Below are positions 43,753 through 53,032 of a DNA stretch of 64,000 bases, piece after piece. The position numbers were made by a program, and so were the translations under genes. The notes under the pieces are model-generated. The model was given only the letters and a program-made list of their open reading frames with translations. It was not told the DNA's origin and made no database searches. Source of the stretch: Xanthomonas sp. SI (GTDB taxonomy: Bacteria; Pseudomonadota; Gammaproteobacteria; Xanthomonadales; Xanthomonadaceae); contig NZ_CP051261.1 of NCBI RefSeq assembly GCF_014236855.1, positions 4,526,001-4,590,000 on the forward strand, written 5' to 3'. Position 1 is the first letter of the stretch; every line of letters starts with the position of its first letter.

Positions 43753-43893
43753 CTATCGCTCGCTGCGCTCCGGCTCGAACGACAGCCCCTTGGCCTGCGC
43801 CGCGACGGTGATCGCCGCGCGCACGCGCACGACGGTCTCCGTGCTTGCGGTCAGGCGCAGCCGCCGGTCCAGCGTGCAGCTCAGGCCGGCGCC
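43753..43893 (-). pseudogene. Displaced duplicate of the glnE 3' end
   Basis: The minus strand reads GLSCTLDRRLRLTAS followed by about 30 residues ending AKGLSFEPERSER and a stop. The true GlnE C terminus (44360-44500) reads [15 protein letters not shown] and ends [13 protein letters not shown]. About 47 codons align in frame with the stop conserved and roughly one in five residues changed; similarity stops abruptly upstream. This is a partial gene copy, not an independent gene. The region 43662-44041 holds nothing else I can support. Confidence 0.85.
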
Positions 43894-44041
43894 GACCCCA
43901 GCGGCACCCGCCACGCCAGGCCGACTTCGGCAACATCGTCGCCGAGCCCGTGCGACGGATCGAACGACGCTGCTACGTGCTGTCGCGCACGTGACTCGGA
44001 TCCAACACACGCCTCAAAAAAACGAAAGGAAGCGAAGACAG

Positions 44042-44269
44042 ATGACATCGAACCACAGGCGCATGCTCCGCGATCCACTGCTTCTTCCGTTATTGCTCGC
44101 CTCGCTTTTGAATGCGCTTTTCGCAGACGTTCTTTGGCAGAAAATTGCGGCCGCATGCGGCCTTGGCCCCGGCTGGCCGGAATTGCTGCAAGGACTCTGC
44201 GGCTTTCTTCTGCTTGTGCTCATGCTCATCAGGGCGCTTTGGCTCAAAAAGCGAGCCAACCCCGGATGA
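44042..44269 (+). CDS. Small two-helix membrane protein
   Basis: A 75-residue product from the ATG at 44042. Two hydrophobic helices (about residues 13-35 and 50-68) are joined by a short polar loop (CGLGPGWPELLQ), and the tail is basic (KKRANPG). The function is unknown. It lies between the displaced glnE fragment and the real glnE 3' end, so it may be cargo of whatever event duplicated that end. No ribosome site is obvious, and coding status is supported only by its clean hydropathy. Confidence 0.5.
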   Translation: MTSNHRRMLRDPLLLPLLLASLLNALFADVLWQKIAAACGLGPGWPELLQGLCGFLLLVLMLIRALWLKKRANPG

Positions 44270-44359
44270 CGGGCACACCCCATGTTCACCTCAGGGGCGT
44301 GCCATCCACTTCCGGGCAGGCCGGGTGGGATCCGGCGGGCCGGCGGCGGACCAGCCGCG

Positions 44360-47188
44360 CTATCGCTCGCTGCGCCCCGGCTCGAACGCCAGCCCCTTGG
44401 CCTGCGCCGCGGCAGTGATCGCCGCCCGCGCCCGCGCAATCGCGTCGGTGCTTGCAGTCAGCCGCGGGCGCCGGTCGAGCGTGCAGGCCAGACCGGCGTC
44501 GACCAGCGTTGCGTGCGCGTCGTGCAAACTGGCGGCAGTCGGCGCATCGAACCATGCGCTGGCCGCCAATGCGTCGATCAGCGCCGGCGTAGCGCGCGGC
44601 ACGGTCAGCTCGGGATGCTGCGCGGCGCCGAGCAACACTCCGGCCTGCAGCAGGAATTCCAGATCGACCAGGCCGCCAGCACCCTGCTTCAGGTCGAAGC
44701 GGGCGGCATCGCTGCGGTCCAGTTCGGCGCGCATGCGTGCGCGCATCTTCAACACTTCCTCGCGTAGCTGCGCCGCGTCGCGCGAACGCGCCAGGGTCTG
44801 CGCGCGCACCTGCTCGAAGCGTTGCAGCAACACGGCATCGCCGGCGACGCCGCGCGCGCGTACCAACGCCTGGTGCTCCCAGGTCCAGGCGCGCTCGCGC
44901 TGGTACTCGGTATAGCTGGCCAGCGACGACACCAGCGCGCCCTTGCCGCCATCCGGGCGCAGGCGCACATCGATGTCGTACAGGCGGCCGCCGCCGGTGA
45001 CCGCGCCGAGCAACGCGATCACCTTCTGCGCCAGGCGCGCGAACCAGCGCCCGCTCTCCAGCGGACGCGGTCCTGCGGAGGTCTCCGCGCCGGCGGCATG
45101 GTCGTACAGGAACACCAGGTCCAGGTCCGAGCCGATGCCCAGTTCGATGCCGCCGAGGCTGCCGTAGCCGACGATCGCGAAACTGCCGCCGGGCACTTCG
45201 CCATGGGCTGCGACCAACTCGGCGCGGGCCAGACGCAGCACCGTCAGCACCACGCCTTCGGCCAGCTCCGCGAGCTGGCGGGCGCTATGCACCGCCGGCT
45301 GGCGCCGGTCCAGCGCGGCCAGCGCGATGCGGAAACTCAGTGCCTGGCGCGCTTCGTTGAGGCCGCGCAGGGCGGCTTCCGGATCGTCGCCGGCGGCGGC
45401 GACCGCGCTGTCGCACAGCCGCTGCATTGCCGCCCGATCCGGCATCGGCCCGGCGACGCGGCTGTCGAGCAGTTCGTCGAGCAGCAACGGATACGCGACC
45501 AGCCGTTCGGACAGGAACGCACTGCGCGCGAGCACATCGACCAGCCGCGCCAGCGCACTGGGCTGTTCGTCGAGCAAGGCGAGATAGCTGGCGCGGCGCA
45601 GGATCGCCTGCAGCAGGCCGAGCACGCGGTGCAACGCGGCGTCGGCCTGCGGCGAGCGCGCGGCGGCGTGCAGCAATGCCGGCAGCACCCGGTCCAGCCG
45701 CGCGCGCGCCGCATCCGACAGCGTGCGCACGCCCAGCGACTGCACGAAGCCGCGCAGCGCCTGGTCGGCGCCCTCGGCATCGGCGAAGCCGGCGGCGGCC
45801 AGCACCTGCGTGCCGGCGTCGTCCGGCAGGCCGCGCCAGTAACTGGCCAGCGCATCCGGCGCCACCGCCTGCACGCGCGGCGCCAGCAACTCGGCGAATT
45901 CGGCGGCGACACGGTCGCGTTGCACCTGCAACGCGGCATACAGCTGGGTCCAATCGGTGTAACCGAGACCGAGCGCGATGCGCGCGCGGTCCAGCGCGTC
46001 TTCCGGCAGCGCATGGGTCTGCGCGTCGCGCAGCATCTGCAGGCGGTTCTCGACATGGCGCAGGAAGCGGTACGCGTGGGCCAGCGCCGCGCCATCGGCG
46101 GCCGCGACCTGGCCGCCGGCGACCAGCGCCTGCAGCGCGGGCAACAGGCGGCGCTCGCGCAACGCCGGCTCGCGGCCGCCGCGGATCAGCTGCAGCGACT
46201 GCACCAGGAATTCGATCTCGCGGATACCGCCGGGACCGCGCTTGATGTCGTCCAGGCGATCGTGCCGCGCGACCTCGGCGGTGATCGCCGCCTTCATCTC
46301 GCGCAGCCCGTCGAGCGCGGTGAAGTCGAGGTAGCGCCGGTACACGAACGGGCGCAGGGTCTGCAGCCAGTCCTCGCCGGCGGCGATGTCGCCGGCCACC
46401 GCGCGCGCTTTCAGCCACGCATAGCGCTCCCAGTCGCGGCCCTCGCGCTGGAAGTAGTGGTCCATGCCGGCGAACGACAGCGCCACCCGCCCGGCGGTGC
46501 CGAACGGACGCAGGCGCAGGTCCACGCGATGCGAGAAGCCGTCGGCGGTGGTCTCGTCCAGCAGCCGCGCCAGGCGCTGGCCGAGGCGCGCGAAATATTC
46601 CTCGGCGGCGAGCGCACGCGCGCCATCGGATTCGCCGCCCTGCGGATAGGCGTAGACCAGGTCCACGTCCGAGGAGAAGTTCAGTTCGCCGCCGCCGAGC
46701 TTGCCCAGGCCGAACACCACCAGCCGCTGCGCGCTGCCGTCGGCGGCGCGGACCACGCCGTGGCGCGTGGCGAATTCGCCTTCCAGCGCCTGCAGCGCGA
46801 TGTCGAGGCAAATCTCGGCCAACTGCGTGCTGCCGGCCAGGGTCGCATCGACGTCGTCCAGGCCCAGCACGTCGCGCCACACCAGCCGCGCCGAGGCCGC
46901 CGCGCGATAGCGGCGCAGGTGCGCCGGCCACGCCGCCGGCTGCGCCGGATCCAGCTGCGGCACCGGCAACGGCGGCGGATCGGGCTGCGCCAGGTGTTCG
47001 AGCAGCGTCGGTTGCCGGCATACCGTGTCGAGCAGGAAATCGCTGGCAAGCACCGCGCGCTGCAGGTCGGTGTCGAAGCCGGGACGATCGGGCCAGGGTC
47101 GCGCACCGACTGCTTGGCGCAAGCGCGCCAGGTTGCGGTCCAGCAAGGGTTGCAAGGTGTCGGGGACAAGCGGGGAGGAGGTGGGCAT
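44360..47188 (-). CDS. glnE: Bifunctional glutamine synthetase adenylyltransferase/adenylyl-removing enzyme
   Basis: 942 residues. Two nucleotidyltransferase modules are visible: an N-terminal adenylyl-removing one with [20 protein letters not shown] and [10 protein letters not shown], and a C-terminal adenylylating one with [23 protein letters not shown] and [14 protein letters not shown], separated by a helical regulatory region. Each ends with a conserved GGIxD/E block ([26 protein letters not shown]). It reversibly adenylylates glutamine synthetase under PII control. The start at 47188 gives [19 protein letters not shown]. It is monocistronic; its 3' end has a second, diverged copy about 600 bp downstream. 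Confidence 0.97.
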   Translation of the reverse strand: MPTSSPLVPDTLQPLLDRNLARLRQAVGARPWPDRPGFDTDLQRAVLASDFLLDTVCRQPTLLEHLAQPDPPPLPVPQLDPAQPAAWPAHLRRYRAAASARLVWRDVLGLDDVDATLAGSTQLAEICLDIALQALEGEFATRHGVVRAADGSAQRLVVFGLGKLGGGELNFSSDVDLVYAYPQGGESDGARALAAEEYFARLGQRLARLLDETTADGFSHRVDLRLRPFGTAGRVALSFAGMDHYFQREGRDWERYAWLKARAVAGDIAAGEDWLQTLRPFVYRRYLDFTALDGLREMKAAITAEVARHDRLDDIKRGPGGIREIEFLVQSLQLIRGGREPALRERRLLPALQALVAGGQVAAADGAALAHAYRFLRHVENRLQMLRDAQTHALPEDALDRARIALGLGYTDWTQLYAALQVQRDRVAAEFAELLAPRVQAVAPDALASYWRGLPDDAGTQVLAAAGFADAEGADQALRGFVQSLGVRTLSDAARARLDRVLPALLHAAARSPQADAALHRVLGLLQAILRRASYLALLDEQPSALARLVDVLARSAFLSERLVAYPLLLDELLDSRVAGPMPDRAAMQRLCDSAVAAAGDDPEAALRGLNEARQALSFRIALAALDRRQPAVHSARQLAELAEGVVLTVLRLARAELVAAHGEVPGGSFAIVGYGSLGGIELGIGSDLDLVFLYDHAAGAETSAGPRPLESGRWFARLAQKVIALLGAVTGGGRLYDIDVRLRPDGGKGALVSSLASYTEYQRERAWTWEHQALVRARGVAGDAVLLQRFEQVRAQTLARSRDAAQLREEVLKMRARMRAELDRSDAARFDLKQGAGGLVDLEFLLQAGVLLGAAQHPELTVPRATPALIDALAASAWFDAPTAASLHDAHATLVDAGLACTLDRRPRLTASTDAIARARAAITAAAQAKGLAFEPGRSER

Positions 47189-47378
47189 CCGTCGATGATG
47201 GCATCCCGGCGCGCCGGCAGACAGAGGGCCGCGCAGCGCACCGACAAGGCGATTGGCCAAGCCGCAGGCACGATCAGGCGAGGGCGCGTGGTACACGATT
47301 GGCGTCCATGCCTGGCGCCATACGAAAAGCACTGCCTGAAAAGGCGACGCAGCGTCCTGGGTTACCCAAACTCGAGGC

Positions 47379-47414
47379 AAAAAAAAGCCCGCTTGCAGCG
47401 AACTGCCAGCGGGC
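47379..47414 (-). terminator. Intrinsic terminator on the minus strand upstream of glnE
   Basis: GCCCGCTTGCAG/CTGCCAGCGGGC (one mismatch) with, on the minus strand, eight T after the stem. It lies 380 bases past the AsmA-like gene stop, too far for a normal 3' end. It may therefore end an unannotated short transcript starting near 47450, or serve that gene with a long 3' region. The rest of 47189-47791 shows no supported gene. Confidence 0.75.
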
Positions 47415-47455
47415 CTTGCTCCCTCCCCCACGTCGGGATGCAGGTTGATCTTGGG
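47385..47455 (-). ncRNA. Candidate small RNA ending at the terminator (tentative)
   Basis: On the minus strand TTGCAG, 18 bases, then AATAAA (about 47463-47492) could act as a promoter for a roughly 70-nt transcript that ends in the GCCCGCT hairpin and T-run. The body contains GTGGGGGAGGGAGC, a G-rich single-stranded segment. This is a structural guess only; no family is recognised. Confidence 0.25.
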
Positions 47456-47791
47456 CGCTTTATTTGCACATTGCACGCTGCACTGCAAAATGAAACTGGG
47501 CGGTACATTCTGCTGCAATGCAGTATGCGGCGATGCCTTGTCTTTACAGACTACGCGTATCGGCACAACTGCACGGCATCGGCGCGCAGGCGTCACGTGA
47601 TCACGCATGGGCACGTGCTGCGCCTGATCGATTCGATCGCGACGCGCTTTCATCGTCGCGACCGATTGCCCAGGCGATCCGCAGTCGCTCCATAGGAACA
47701 CGGCTTGCCTGGCGACGAAGGCACGATTCGAGCAACAAGCTGGCGCGCCTGCATAGCCGCAACGACGCGCGAGCACGCACCGCCTTGCGGC

Positions 47792-50017
47792 TCAGGGCGA
47801 CAACGGCGTCGGTGCCGGAGCGGGTAGCGTGTCCGACAACCACGCCGGTTGCCGCTCGTACCATTCGCGCGCACCGAGCAGATGCCATTGCCGCTGTTCG
47901 CCGCGCAGCGCCACGCCGACGCCGAGCACGCCCCAGCGCGCATACAAATCGCCCTGGGTGCCGGCATCGCCGACGCGCAGCCGCGCGCGCAGCGACACGC
48001 GCTGGTTTTCCGCCTGCAAGCGATCCAGCCACAGCGCATCCTTGCGCCAGCGCAGCTGGCCGCTCGCCTCCAGCTGCCCGGCATCGGCCAGCTTGAGCAG
48101 CCAGGCCGGCGCATCGCTGCGCTGCGCGAATACCGCCAGCACCGGACCGGCATCGCGCATCTGGATCTGCACCTGCGCATCGGCCTGCGTGGCCGGCGTC
48201 GCGGCGATGCGCCCCTGCGGCACACGCAGCGTGGCCCACCAGTCGCGTTGCTTGGCGCCGTCGCCGTAGCGCACGCCCTGCAGGCGCAGCGTGCTGCCGC
48301 TCAGGTCGAAGCGCTTGCCCTGCAGCTCCCCGCGCCGCAGCCGCGCGTCCAGATCCAGGTCGCCGGCCAGCGCCAGTCCGGCCGCCTGCAGCTGCGCCTG
48401 GCGGCCGCGCATGCGCACATTGCCTTCGCCCACCTGCCCGGCCGCGTCCAGGTGCAGGTCGCCGCTGAGCGATCCGCTGCCGCCGAGCACGCGCACCTGC
48501 GATGCCGGCAGGTAGCGGTTGTAGGCGCGCAGGTCCGGCACGCGCGCATCGTCGAAACGCAGGCGCGCCTGCAACGATTCCTTCAACGTCGCCAGCGCGC
48601 CGTCGCCCTGCAGGTCCAGGCGCAGGTTCTCGCCCTGCACGAAGATCGCCTTGGGTTCGGCCAGCGGTGCCAGCGCGAATGTATGCATGCGCACGTCGAC
48701 CTGGGTGCGCGGTTGCTCGGCAGTGCCGACGATGCGCCCGACCGCTTGCGCCTGGCCGCGGATGCGCAGCCGCAGCACATCGGCCGTGGCCTGCACGTCG
48801 GGCACGTCGAGGCGACTGCCCGGCTGCAGCGCGCCGTGCGCCAGGCGCAGATCGGCGGACACGTCGCCGCCGCCATCGAGCCGGAACCACGGCTTGCGCA
48901 CCAAAAGGTCGCTGATCCAGTTCAGCGATTCGAAATGCCAGCGTCCCTGCACCGTGCCGGACAGGCGCGGCAGCAACGCCGCGGGATCGGCGAACGGTAC
49001 GTTGCGCCCGGCGATGCGCACGTCGGCGTCGAGCATGCTGCGCGGATCGACCTGCCCAGGCAGGCGCGCGCGCAGCCGGATGTCGCGATCGACGTCGAGC
49101 AGCAGCGCCAGCACGCCGCGATCGGTGGCGCCGACGCCGGCGTGCAGCGGCACGCGCCAATTGAGCTTGCTGCCCGGCTGCAGTTCGCCGCGTAGCATGC
49201 GCAGGTTGGCGTCGATGTGGCCGAGCCCGGGTTCGGTGCTCAGCTGCGTATTCGCCCCGGCAGTGTCGATGCGCAGCGCCACGCTGCGCCCGTGCAGCTG
49301 CAGCGCCAGGTCGGTGATGCCGAGCTTGCGCAGGCCCGGCGCCTGCGCCCGGTAGTGGCGGGGGAACGAGAAGCGCGCGTCCAGATGCGCCTGGTCGGCG
49401 ATCTGGCGCTTGCCGTAGCGCACGCTGGCCTCGTCGAACACGATCTGCGACGGGTACAGCTCCGACGGCCCGCCCTTGAGTTGTTTGAGGAACCCCACCG
49501 TGCCATGACCCTTGCCTTCGATCGCCAGTTCGCCGAAGCGCGCGCGGCGCAGCGTGCCGCTGTGGATCGCGTCGAAGCGCAGGGTCCAGCCCTGGTCGCT
49601 CTGCGGCGGCGGCGGGATGGCGTCGGCGACGCGGTCGATCTCGCCGATCACGTTCACCGCCTCCATCCATGGCAGGCGCACTTCGCGGTGCAGCAGCGGC
49701 AACAGCGCGATGCGCGCGCTCGCGCGATCGGCACGCAGGGTCCACACGTTGCGCTGCACGTGCCCGCGCATGCGCACGTCCCACGCCGTGACGAAGCCCG
49801 GCAGCACGGTCAGCGCTGGGCCGGTCTGCATGCGGAATTTTTCCGGCTTGCGGTTGGTCGCCATGTCGAACAGCGGCGTGTTGAGGAACACGTTGCCGAG
49901 CAGCAGGTACAGCAGATAGGCGATCGACAGCCCGCGCAGCAGCAGGCGCAACGGCCGCGGCCAGCGCCGGTAGCGTTCGAGGGCGGCGTTCGGAGAGAGG
50001 CGGGCGAAGGGCGGCAC
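47792..50017 (-). CDS. AsmA-like/YhdP-type large envelope protein
   Basis: 741 residues from GTG 50017. One N-terminal membrane helix (LLLRGLSIAYLLYLLLGNVFL, residues about 25-45) is followed by a long, repetitive beta-strand-rich periplasmic region (recurring patterns such as RLRARLPGQVD, DLDLDARLRRGEL, SGSLSGDLHLDAAGQV). This resembles AsmA/DUF748-type bridge proteins implicated in phospholipid or outer-membrane transport. The exact subfamily is uncertain. The C terminus is proline-rich. Starts further upstream would overlap the divergent CoA-transferase promoter. The expected topology is an inner-membrane anchor with a periplasmic body. Confidence 0.7.
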   Translation of the reverse strand: MPPFARLSPNAALERYRRWPRPLRLLLRGLSIAYLLYLLLGNVFLNTPLFDMATNRKPEKFRMQTGPALTVLPGFVTAWDVRMRGHVQRNVWTLRADRASARIALLPLLHREVRLPWMEAVNVIGEIDRVADAIPPPPQSDQGWTLRFDAIHSGTLRRARFGELAIEGKGHGTVGFLKQLKGGPSELYPSQIVFDEASVRYGKRQIADQAHLDARFSFPRHYRAQAPGLRKLGITDLALQLHGRSVALRIDTAGANTQLSTEPGLGHIDANLRMLRGELQPGSKLNWRVPLHAGVGATDRGVLALLLDVDRDIRLRARLPGQVDPRSMLDADVRIAGRNVPFADPAALLPRLSGTVQGRWHFESLNWISDLLVRKPWFRLDGGGDVSADLRLAHGALQPGSRLDVPDVQATADVLRLRIRGQAQAVGRIVGTAEQPRTQVDVRMHTFALAPLAEPKAIFVQGENLRLDLQGDGALATLKESLQARLRFDDARVPDLRAYNRYLPASQVRVLGGSGSLSGDLHLDAAGQVGEGNVRMRGRQAQLQAAGLALAGDLDLDARLRRGELQGKRFDLSGSTLRLQGVRYGDGAKQRDWWATLRVPQGRIAATPATQADAQVQIQMRDAGPVLAVFAQRSDAPAWLLKLADAGQLEASGQLRWRKDALWLDRLQAENQRVSLRARLRVGDAGTQGDLYARWGVLGVGVALRGEQRQWHLLGAREWYERQPAWLSDTLPAPAPTPLSP

Positions 50018-50147
50018 CGACGCACTATCGCTGTGGCGCGGCGTGGGGCGCGTGAAAGCCACAGCGCCGCCACTGCACCATCGGCGCAAAGCCGCGACCG
50101 GCGCGATCCGCGATAATCGGCCTCTCCCCTGCCCCCATGGTTGCCCC

Positions 50148-51668
50148 ATGTCCGCCGAACGCATCCTCCACCCGCGCCTGCGCGAGCGCATCGTCACCGC
50201 CGAGGCCGCCGCCGCGCTGATCCAGCCCGGCGAGACGGTGGCGATGAGCGGCTTCACCGGCTCGGGCTACCCGAAGGCGGTGCCGATCGCGCTGGCGCAG
50301 CGGATCGAGGCCGCGCACCTGCAGGGGCAGGCGTTCAAGATCTGGCTGATGACCGGCGCCTCCACCGCGCCGGAGCTGGACGGCGCGCTGGCCAAGGCGG
50401 AGGGCATCGCCCTGCGCATGCCGTTCCAGACCGACCCGGACGCGCGCCAACGCATCAACGCCGGCACCCTGGACTACATCGACATCCACCTCAGCCACGT
50501 CGCCCAGCACGTGTGGTTCGGCTTCTACGGCGAGATCGACACCGCGGTGGTGGAAGTGGCCGGCATTCGCGAGGACGGCAGCCTGATCCCGTCCACCTCG
50601 ATCGGCAATAACAAGACCTGGCTGGACCTGGCCAAGAAGGTGATCGTCGAGGTCAACGACTGGCAGCCGGCCGGCATCGACGGCATGCACGACGTGTACT
50701 ACGGCACCGCGCTGCCGCCGCAGCGCAAGCCGATCCCGCTGCTGCACGCCGACGACCGCATCGGCGAGCCGTCGCTGCGCTGCGATCCGGACAAGATCGT
50801 GGCGGTGGTGCGCACCCATGGCCCCGACCGCAATAGCCCATTCACCCCGGCCGACGCCACCAGCGAGCGCATCGCCGCGCACCTGATCGACTTCCTCAAG
50901 CACGAAGTGAGCAAGGGCCGACTGCCGGCCAACCTGCTGCCGTTGCAGTCGGGCGTGGGCAACATTCCCAACGCGGTGCTGGCCGGCCTGGCCAGCAGCG
51001 GCTTTCGCGACCTGAGCGCCTTCACCGAGGTGATCCAGGACGGCATGCTCGACCTGCTGTGCAGCGGCGTGCTGAAGGTGGCCTCGTGCACCGGTTTCGC
51101 ACTGAGCCCGGAGGCGAACGAGGAGTTCAAGCGCAACATCGATTTCTATCGCCAGCGCATCATCCTGCGCACGCAGGAGATCTCCAATCATCCGGAACTG
51201 GTGCGGCGGCTGGGCTGCATCGCCATGAACGGCATGATCGAGGCCGACCTGTACGGCAACGTCAATTCCACCCACGTGATGGGCAGCCGCATCATGAACG
51301 GCATCGGCGGCTCCGGCGACTTCGCCCGCAACAGCTTCCTGTCGATCTTCCTCAGCCCCAGCACCGCCAAGCACGGCAGCATCTCGGCGATCGTGCCGAT
51401 GGTCAGCCACGTGGACCACACCGAGCACGACGTCTCCATCATCGTCACCGAACACGGCCTGGCCGACCTGCGCGGGCTGCCGCCGCGGCACCGCGCACGA
51501 CAGCTGATCGACCACTGCGTGGACCCGGGCTACCGCACGCAGCTGGAAGATTATTTCGACCGCGCGCTGCGCGACAGCTACGGCAAGCACACCCCACACC
51601 TGCTGCCCGAGGCGCTGTCCTGGCACCAGCGCTGGCTGGACACCGGCACGATGCACGCGGCGGGTTGA
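50148..51668 (+). CDS. Acetyl-CoA hydrolase / succinate:acetate CoA-transferase family enzyme
   Basis: 506 residues, the usual length of class I CoA-transferases of the AarC/Ach1 group. Visible features are GETVAMSGFTGSGYPKAVP near the N terminus, LQSGVGNIPNAVLAGL (oxyanion/glycine loop), GLADLRGLPPRHRARQLI near the C terminus with the preceding VTEHG, and GSGDFARNSFLSIF. It transfers CoA between acyl-CoA and acetate or succinate, or hydrolyses acetyl-CoA. The substrate cannot be settled by sequence. The start follows directly after CCCC with no strong ribosome site. A REP cluster follows. Confidence 0.92.
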   Translation: MSAERILHPRLRERIVTAEAAAALIQPGETVAMSGFTGSGYPKAVPIALAQRIEAAHLQGQAFKIWLMTGASTAPELDGALAKAEGIALRMPFQTDPDARQRINAGTLDYIDIHLSHVAQHVWFGFYGEIDTAVVEVAGIREDGSLIPSTSIGNNKTWLDLAKKVIVEVNDWQPAGIDGMHDVYYGTALPPQRKPIPLLHADDRIGEPSLRCDPDKIVAVVRTHGPDRNSPFTPADATSERIAAHLIDFLKHEVSKGRLPANLLPLQSGVGNIPNAVLAGLASSGFRDLSAFTEVIQDGMLDLLCSGVLKVASCTGFALSPEANEEFKRNIDFYRQRIILRTQEISNHPELVRRLGCIAMNGMIEADLYGNVNSTHVMGSRIMNGIGGSGDFARNSFLSIFLSPSTAKHGSISAIVPMVSHVDHTEHDVSIIVTEHGLADLRGLPPRHRARQLIDHCVDPGYRTQLEDYFDRALRDSYGKHTPHLLPEALSWHQRWLDTGTMHAAG

Positions 51669-51716
51669 CCCATCCGGCGCGCTACGCAGCGCCATCGCCG
51701 CGGCTCCCACGCGCTC

Positions 51717-51966
51717 TTGTAGGAACGGCTTCAGCCGCGACGAGCGAGCCCGGACCGCAGCCGTTTCGGTGATCGGCCGGGGCTGAAGCCCCTCCTACAG
51801 TGCACCAGCAAGCGCCCCGCAAGCCCCTGTAGGAGCGGCTTCAGCCGCGACAAACGAAGCGGCCGGCTTGCCAGCTTCGGCAAAAGTCGGGGCTGAAGCC
51901 CCTCCCACAGTGCACCCAACAAACTCGCCGCAAGCCCCCTGTAGGAGCGGCTTCAGCCGCGACGAA
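51717..51966. repeat. Cluster of five REP palindromes in alternating orientation
   Basis: GTAGGAACGGCTTCAGCCGC (51719), GGGGCTGAAGCCCCTCCTAC (51779), GTAGGAGCGGCTTCAGCCGC (51830), GGGGCTGAAGCCCCTCCCAC (51889) and GTAGGAGCGGCTTCAGCCGC (51942) alternate between two stem subtypes. Together with the adjacent non-coding bases they fill 51669-52024; no gene is seen there. Confidence 0.9.
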
Positions 51967-52024
51967 CGAAGCGGCGATGCTGGCAGGCTTCGGATGCGGT
52001 CAGTGCAAAGCGTCCACCACCCCG

Positions 52025-52309
52025 CTATGCATCGATGGGCGAGAACACCGGGTCGAGCTCACTGAGAAAAGCCAGCTTGCGCGCGCGCGGCAGTTGCTTG
52101 AGCGCGTATTCGGCGCGCGACGCAGCGGCGCGGTCGGGGTAGGCGCGACTGGCCAGCAGCCGCAGCGGCGGGTTGGCGCGGGTGTACTTGGCGCCGGTGC
52201 CGCGCAGATGCGCCTGGTAGCGCGCCTGCAAATCGATGGTGATGCCCGCGTAGTAGCTGCCATTGCGGCATTCGAGCAGGTACAGGAACCAGGGCAGGGA
52301 GTCGGCCAT
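52025..52309 (-). CDS. GIY-YIG nuclease-domain protein (UPF0213-like)
   Basis: 94 residues from the ATG at 52309. The single GIY-YIG domain is in the relaxed UPF0213 form: [28 protein letters not shown], then a conserved arginine in the [16 protein letters not shown] helix, and [18 protein letters not shown]. Stand-alone proteins of this type are small, of unclear biological role, and possibly DNA-repair nucleases. The gene stands alone between a REP cluster and about 700 non-coding bases. Confidence 0.92.
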   Translation of the reverse strand: MADSLPWFLYLLECRNGSYYAGITIDLQARYQAHLRGTGAKYTRANPPLRLLASRAYPDRAAASRAEYALKQLPRARKLAFLSELDPVFSPIDA

Positions 52310-53032
52310 GGGCGCATTATCGGTCAGCGCGCGGAATGCGCCAGCCCACATGCGGCGGCACGCGCAGCCAGAGCACCGACCCAGTGCGAGCGCCGGCGCA
52401 TCGCATGCAGCGCATTGCCGGCCAGCATCGACGCCGCCTACTGCGATCGCGTTGCCGCGCTGAACCGCCACGAAACCGGCTTTAACGCAACCCGAACACC
52501 TTGCCAGTCGTTGGCACACAACGGCAAACCGCAGCCACGGCACGGGCGCATAAATTCACCACCGGCCGGATGCCGTCGATGAAGAGGCTCTCTCCCTTTG
52601 GATTCGACGGCACGGCCGGGTCTTTTTTGGGTGATGCGCAACGGACACCTTGGGCGTTGCCTGCAGCCCGCCACCGGATCGACACCGCTTCGACGGCCCG
52701 GCCTGGTGCCGCATTGGATGCGCCTCCCCCAGCCTTTGCTGACAACGCCGGCTGTCGCAGCTGAAGCTGCCTACAAAGGCCTTCGCCCCCCTGCTACGCG
52801 CGTTGTAGAAGAAGCTTCATCCCTGCTGTCACCGTAGTCGGAGCGATCGCGCCTTCGCTCGTCGCGGCTGAAGCCGCTCCTACAGAAGAGCGGGATGCGT
52901 GCACAAGAGCGGCGCGCGTGCTGTGTGGTGCTTGCCGCTTTGCTCGGGCTGTAGCGAGCATCGGGATAACGGCGAGTCTTTCGGGCGACAGGCATCGGAC
53001 TGCAGCCGCTGCCTGTCGCTGCGCTGCGCCGC
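52310..53032. other. Non-coding region with terminator-like element and degenerate REPs
   Basis: No gene is supported. A hairpin-like GACGGCACGGCCGGGTC followed by TTTTTT lies at 52608-52630 (plus orientation). It sits downstream of GATGAAGAGGCTCTCTCCCT, a segment that I recall as recurring in xanthomonad intergenic DNA. It may be a dispersed element or the end of a small RNA. REP-type palindromes lie at 52859-52884 (GCGGCTGAAGCCGCTCCTAC) with degenerate ones at about 52757 and 52803. Confidence 0.4.

Noticed and set aside
44822..47695. A 957-codon plus-strand frame opposite glnE
   Set aside because: It mirrors glnE, has Q/R/A-rich composition without domains, and disappears outside the gene.
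52501..52764. An 87-codon plus-strand frame and overlapping minus-strand frames
   Set aside because: The translation passes through a terminator-like hairpin and poly-T; I treat it as spurious coding over a non-coding element.
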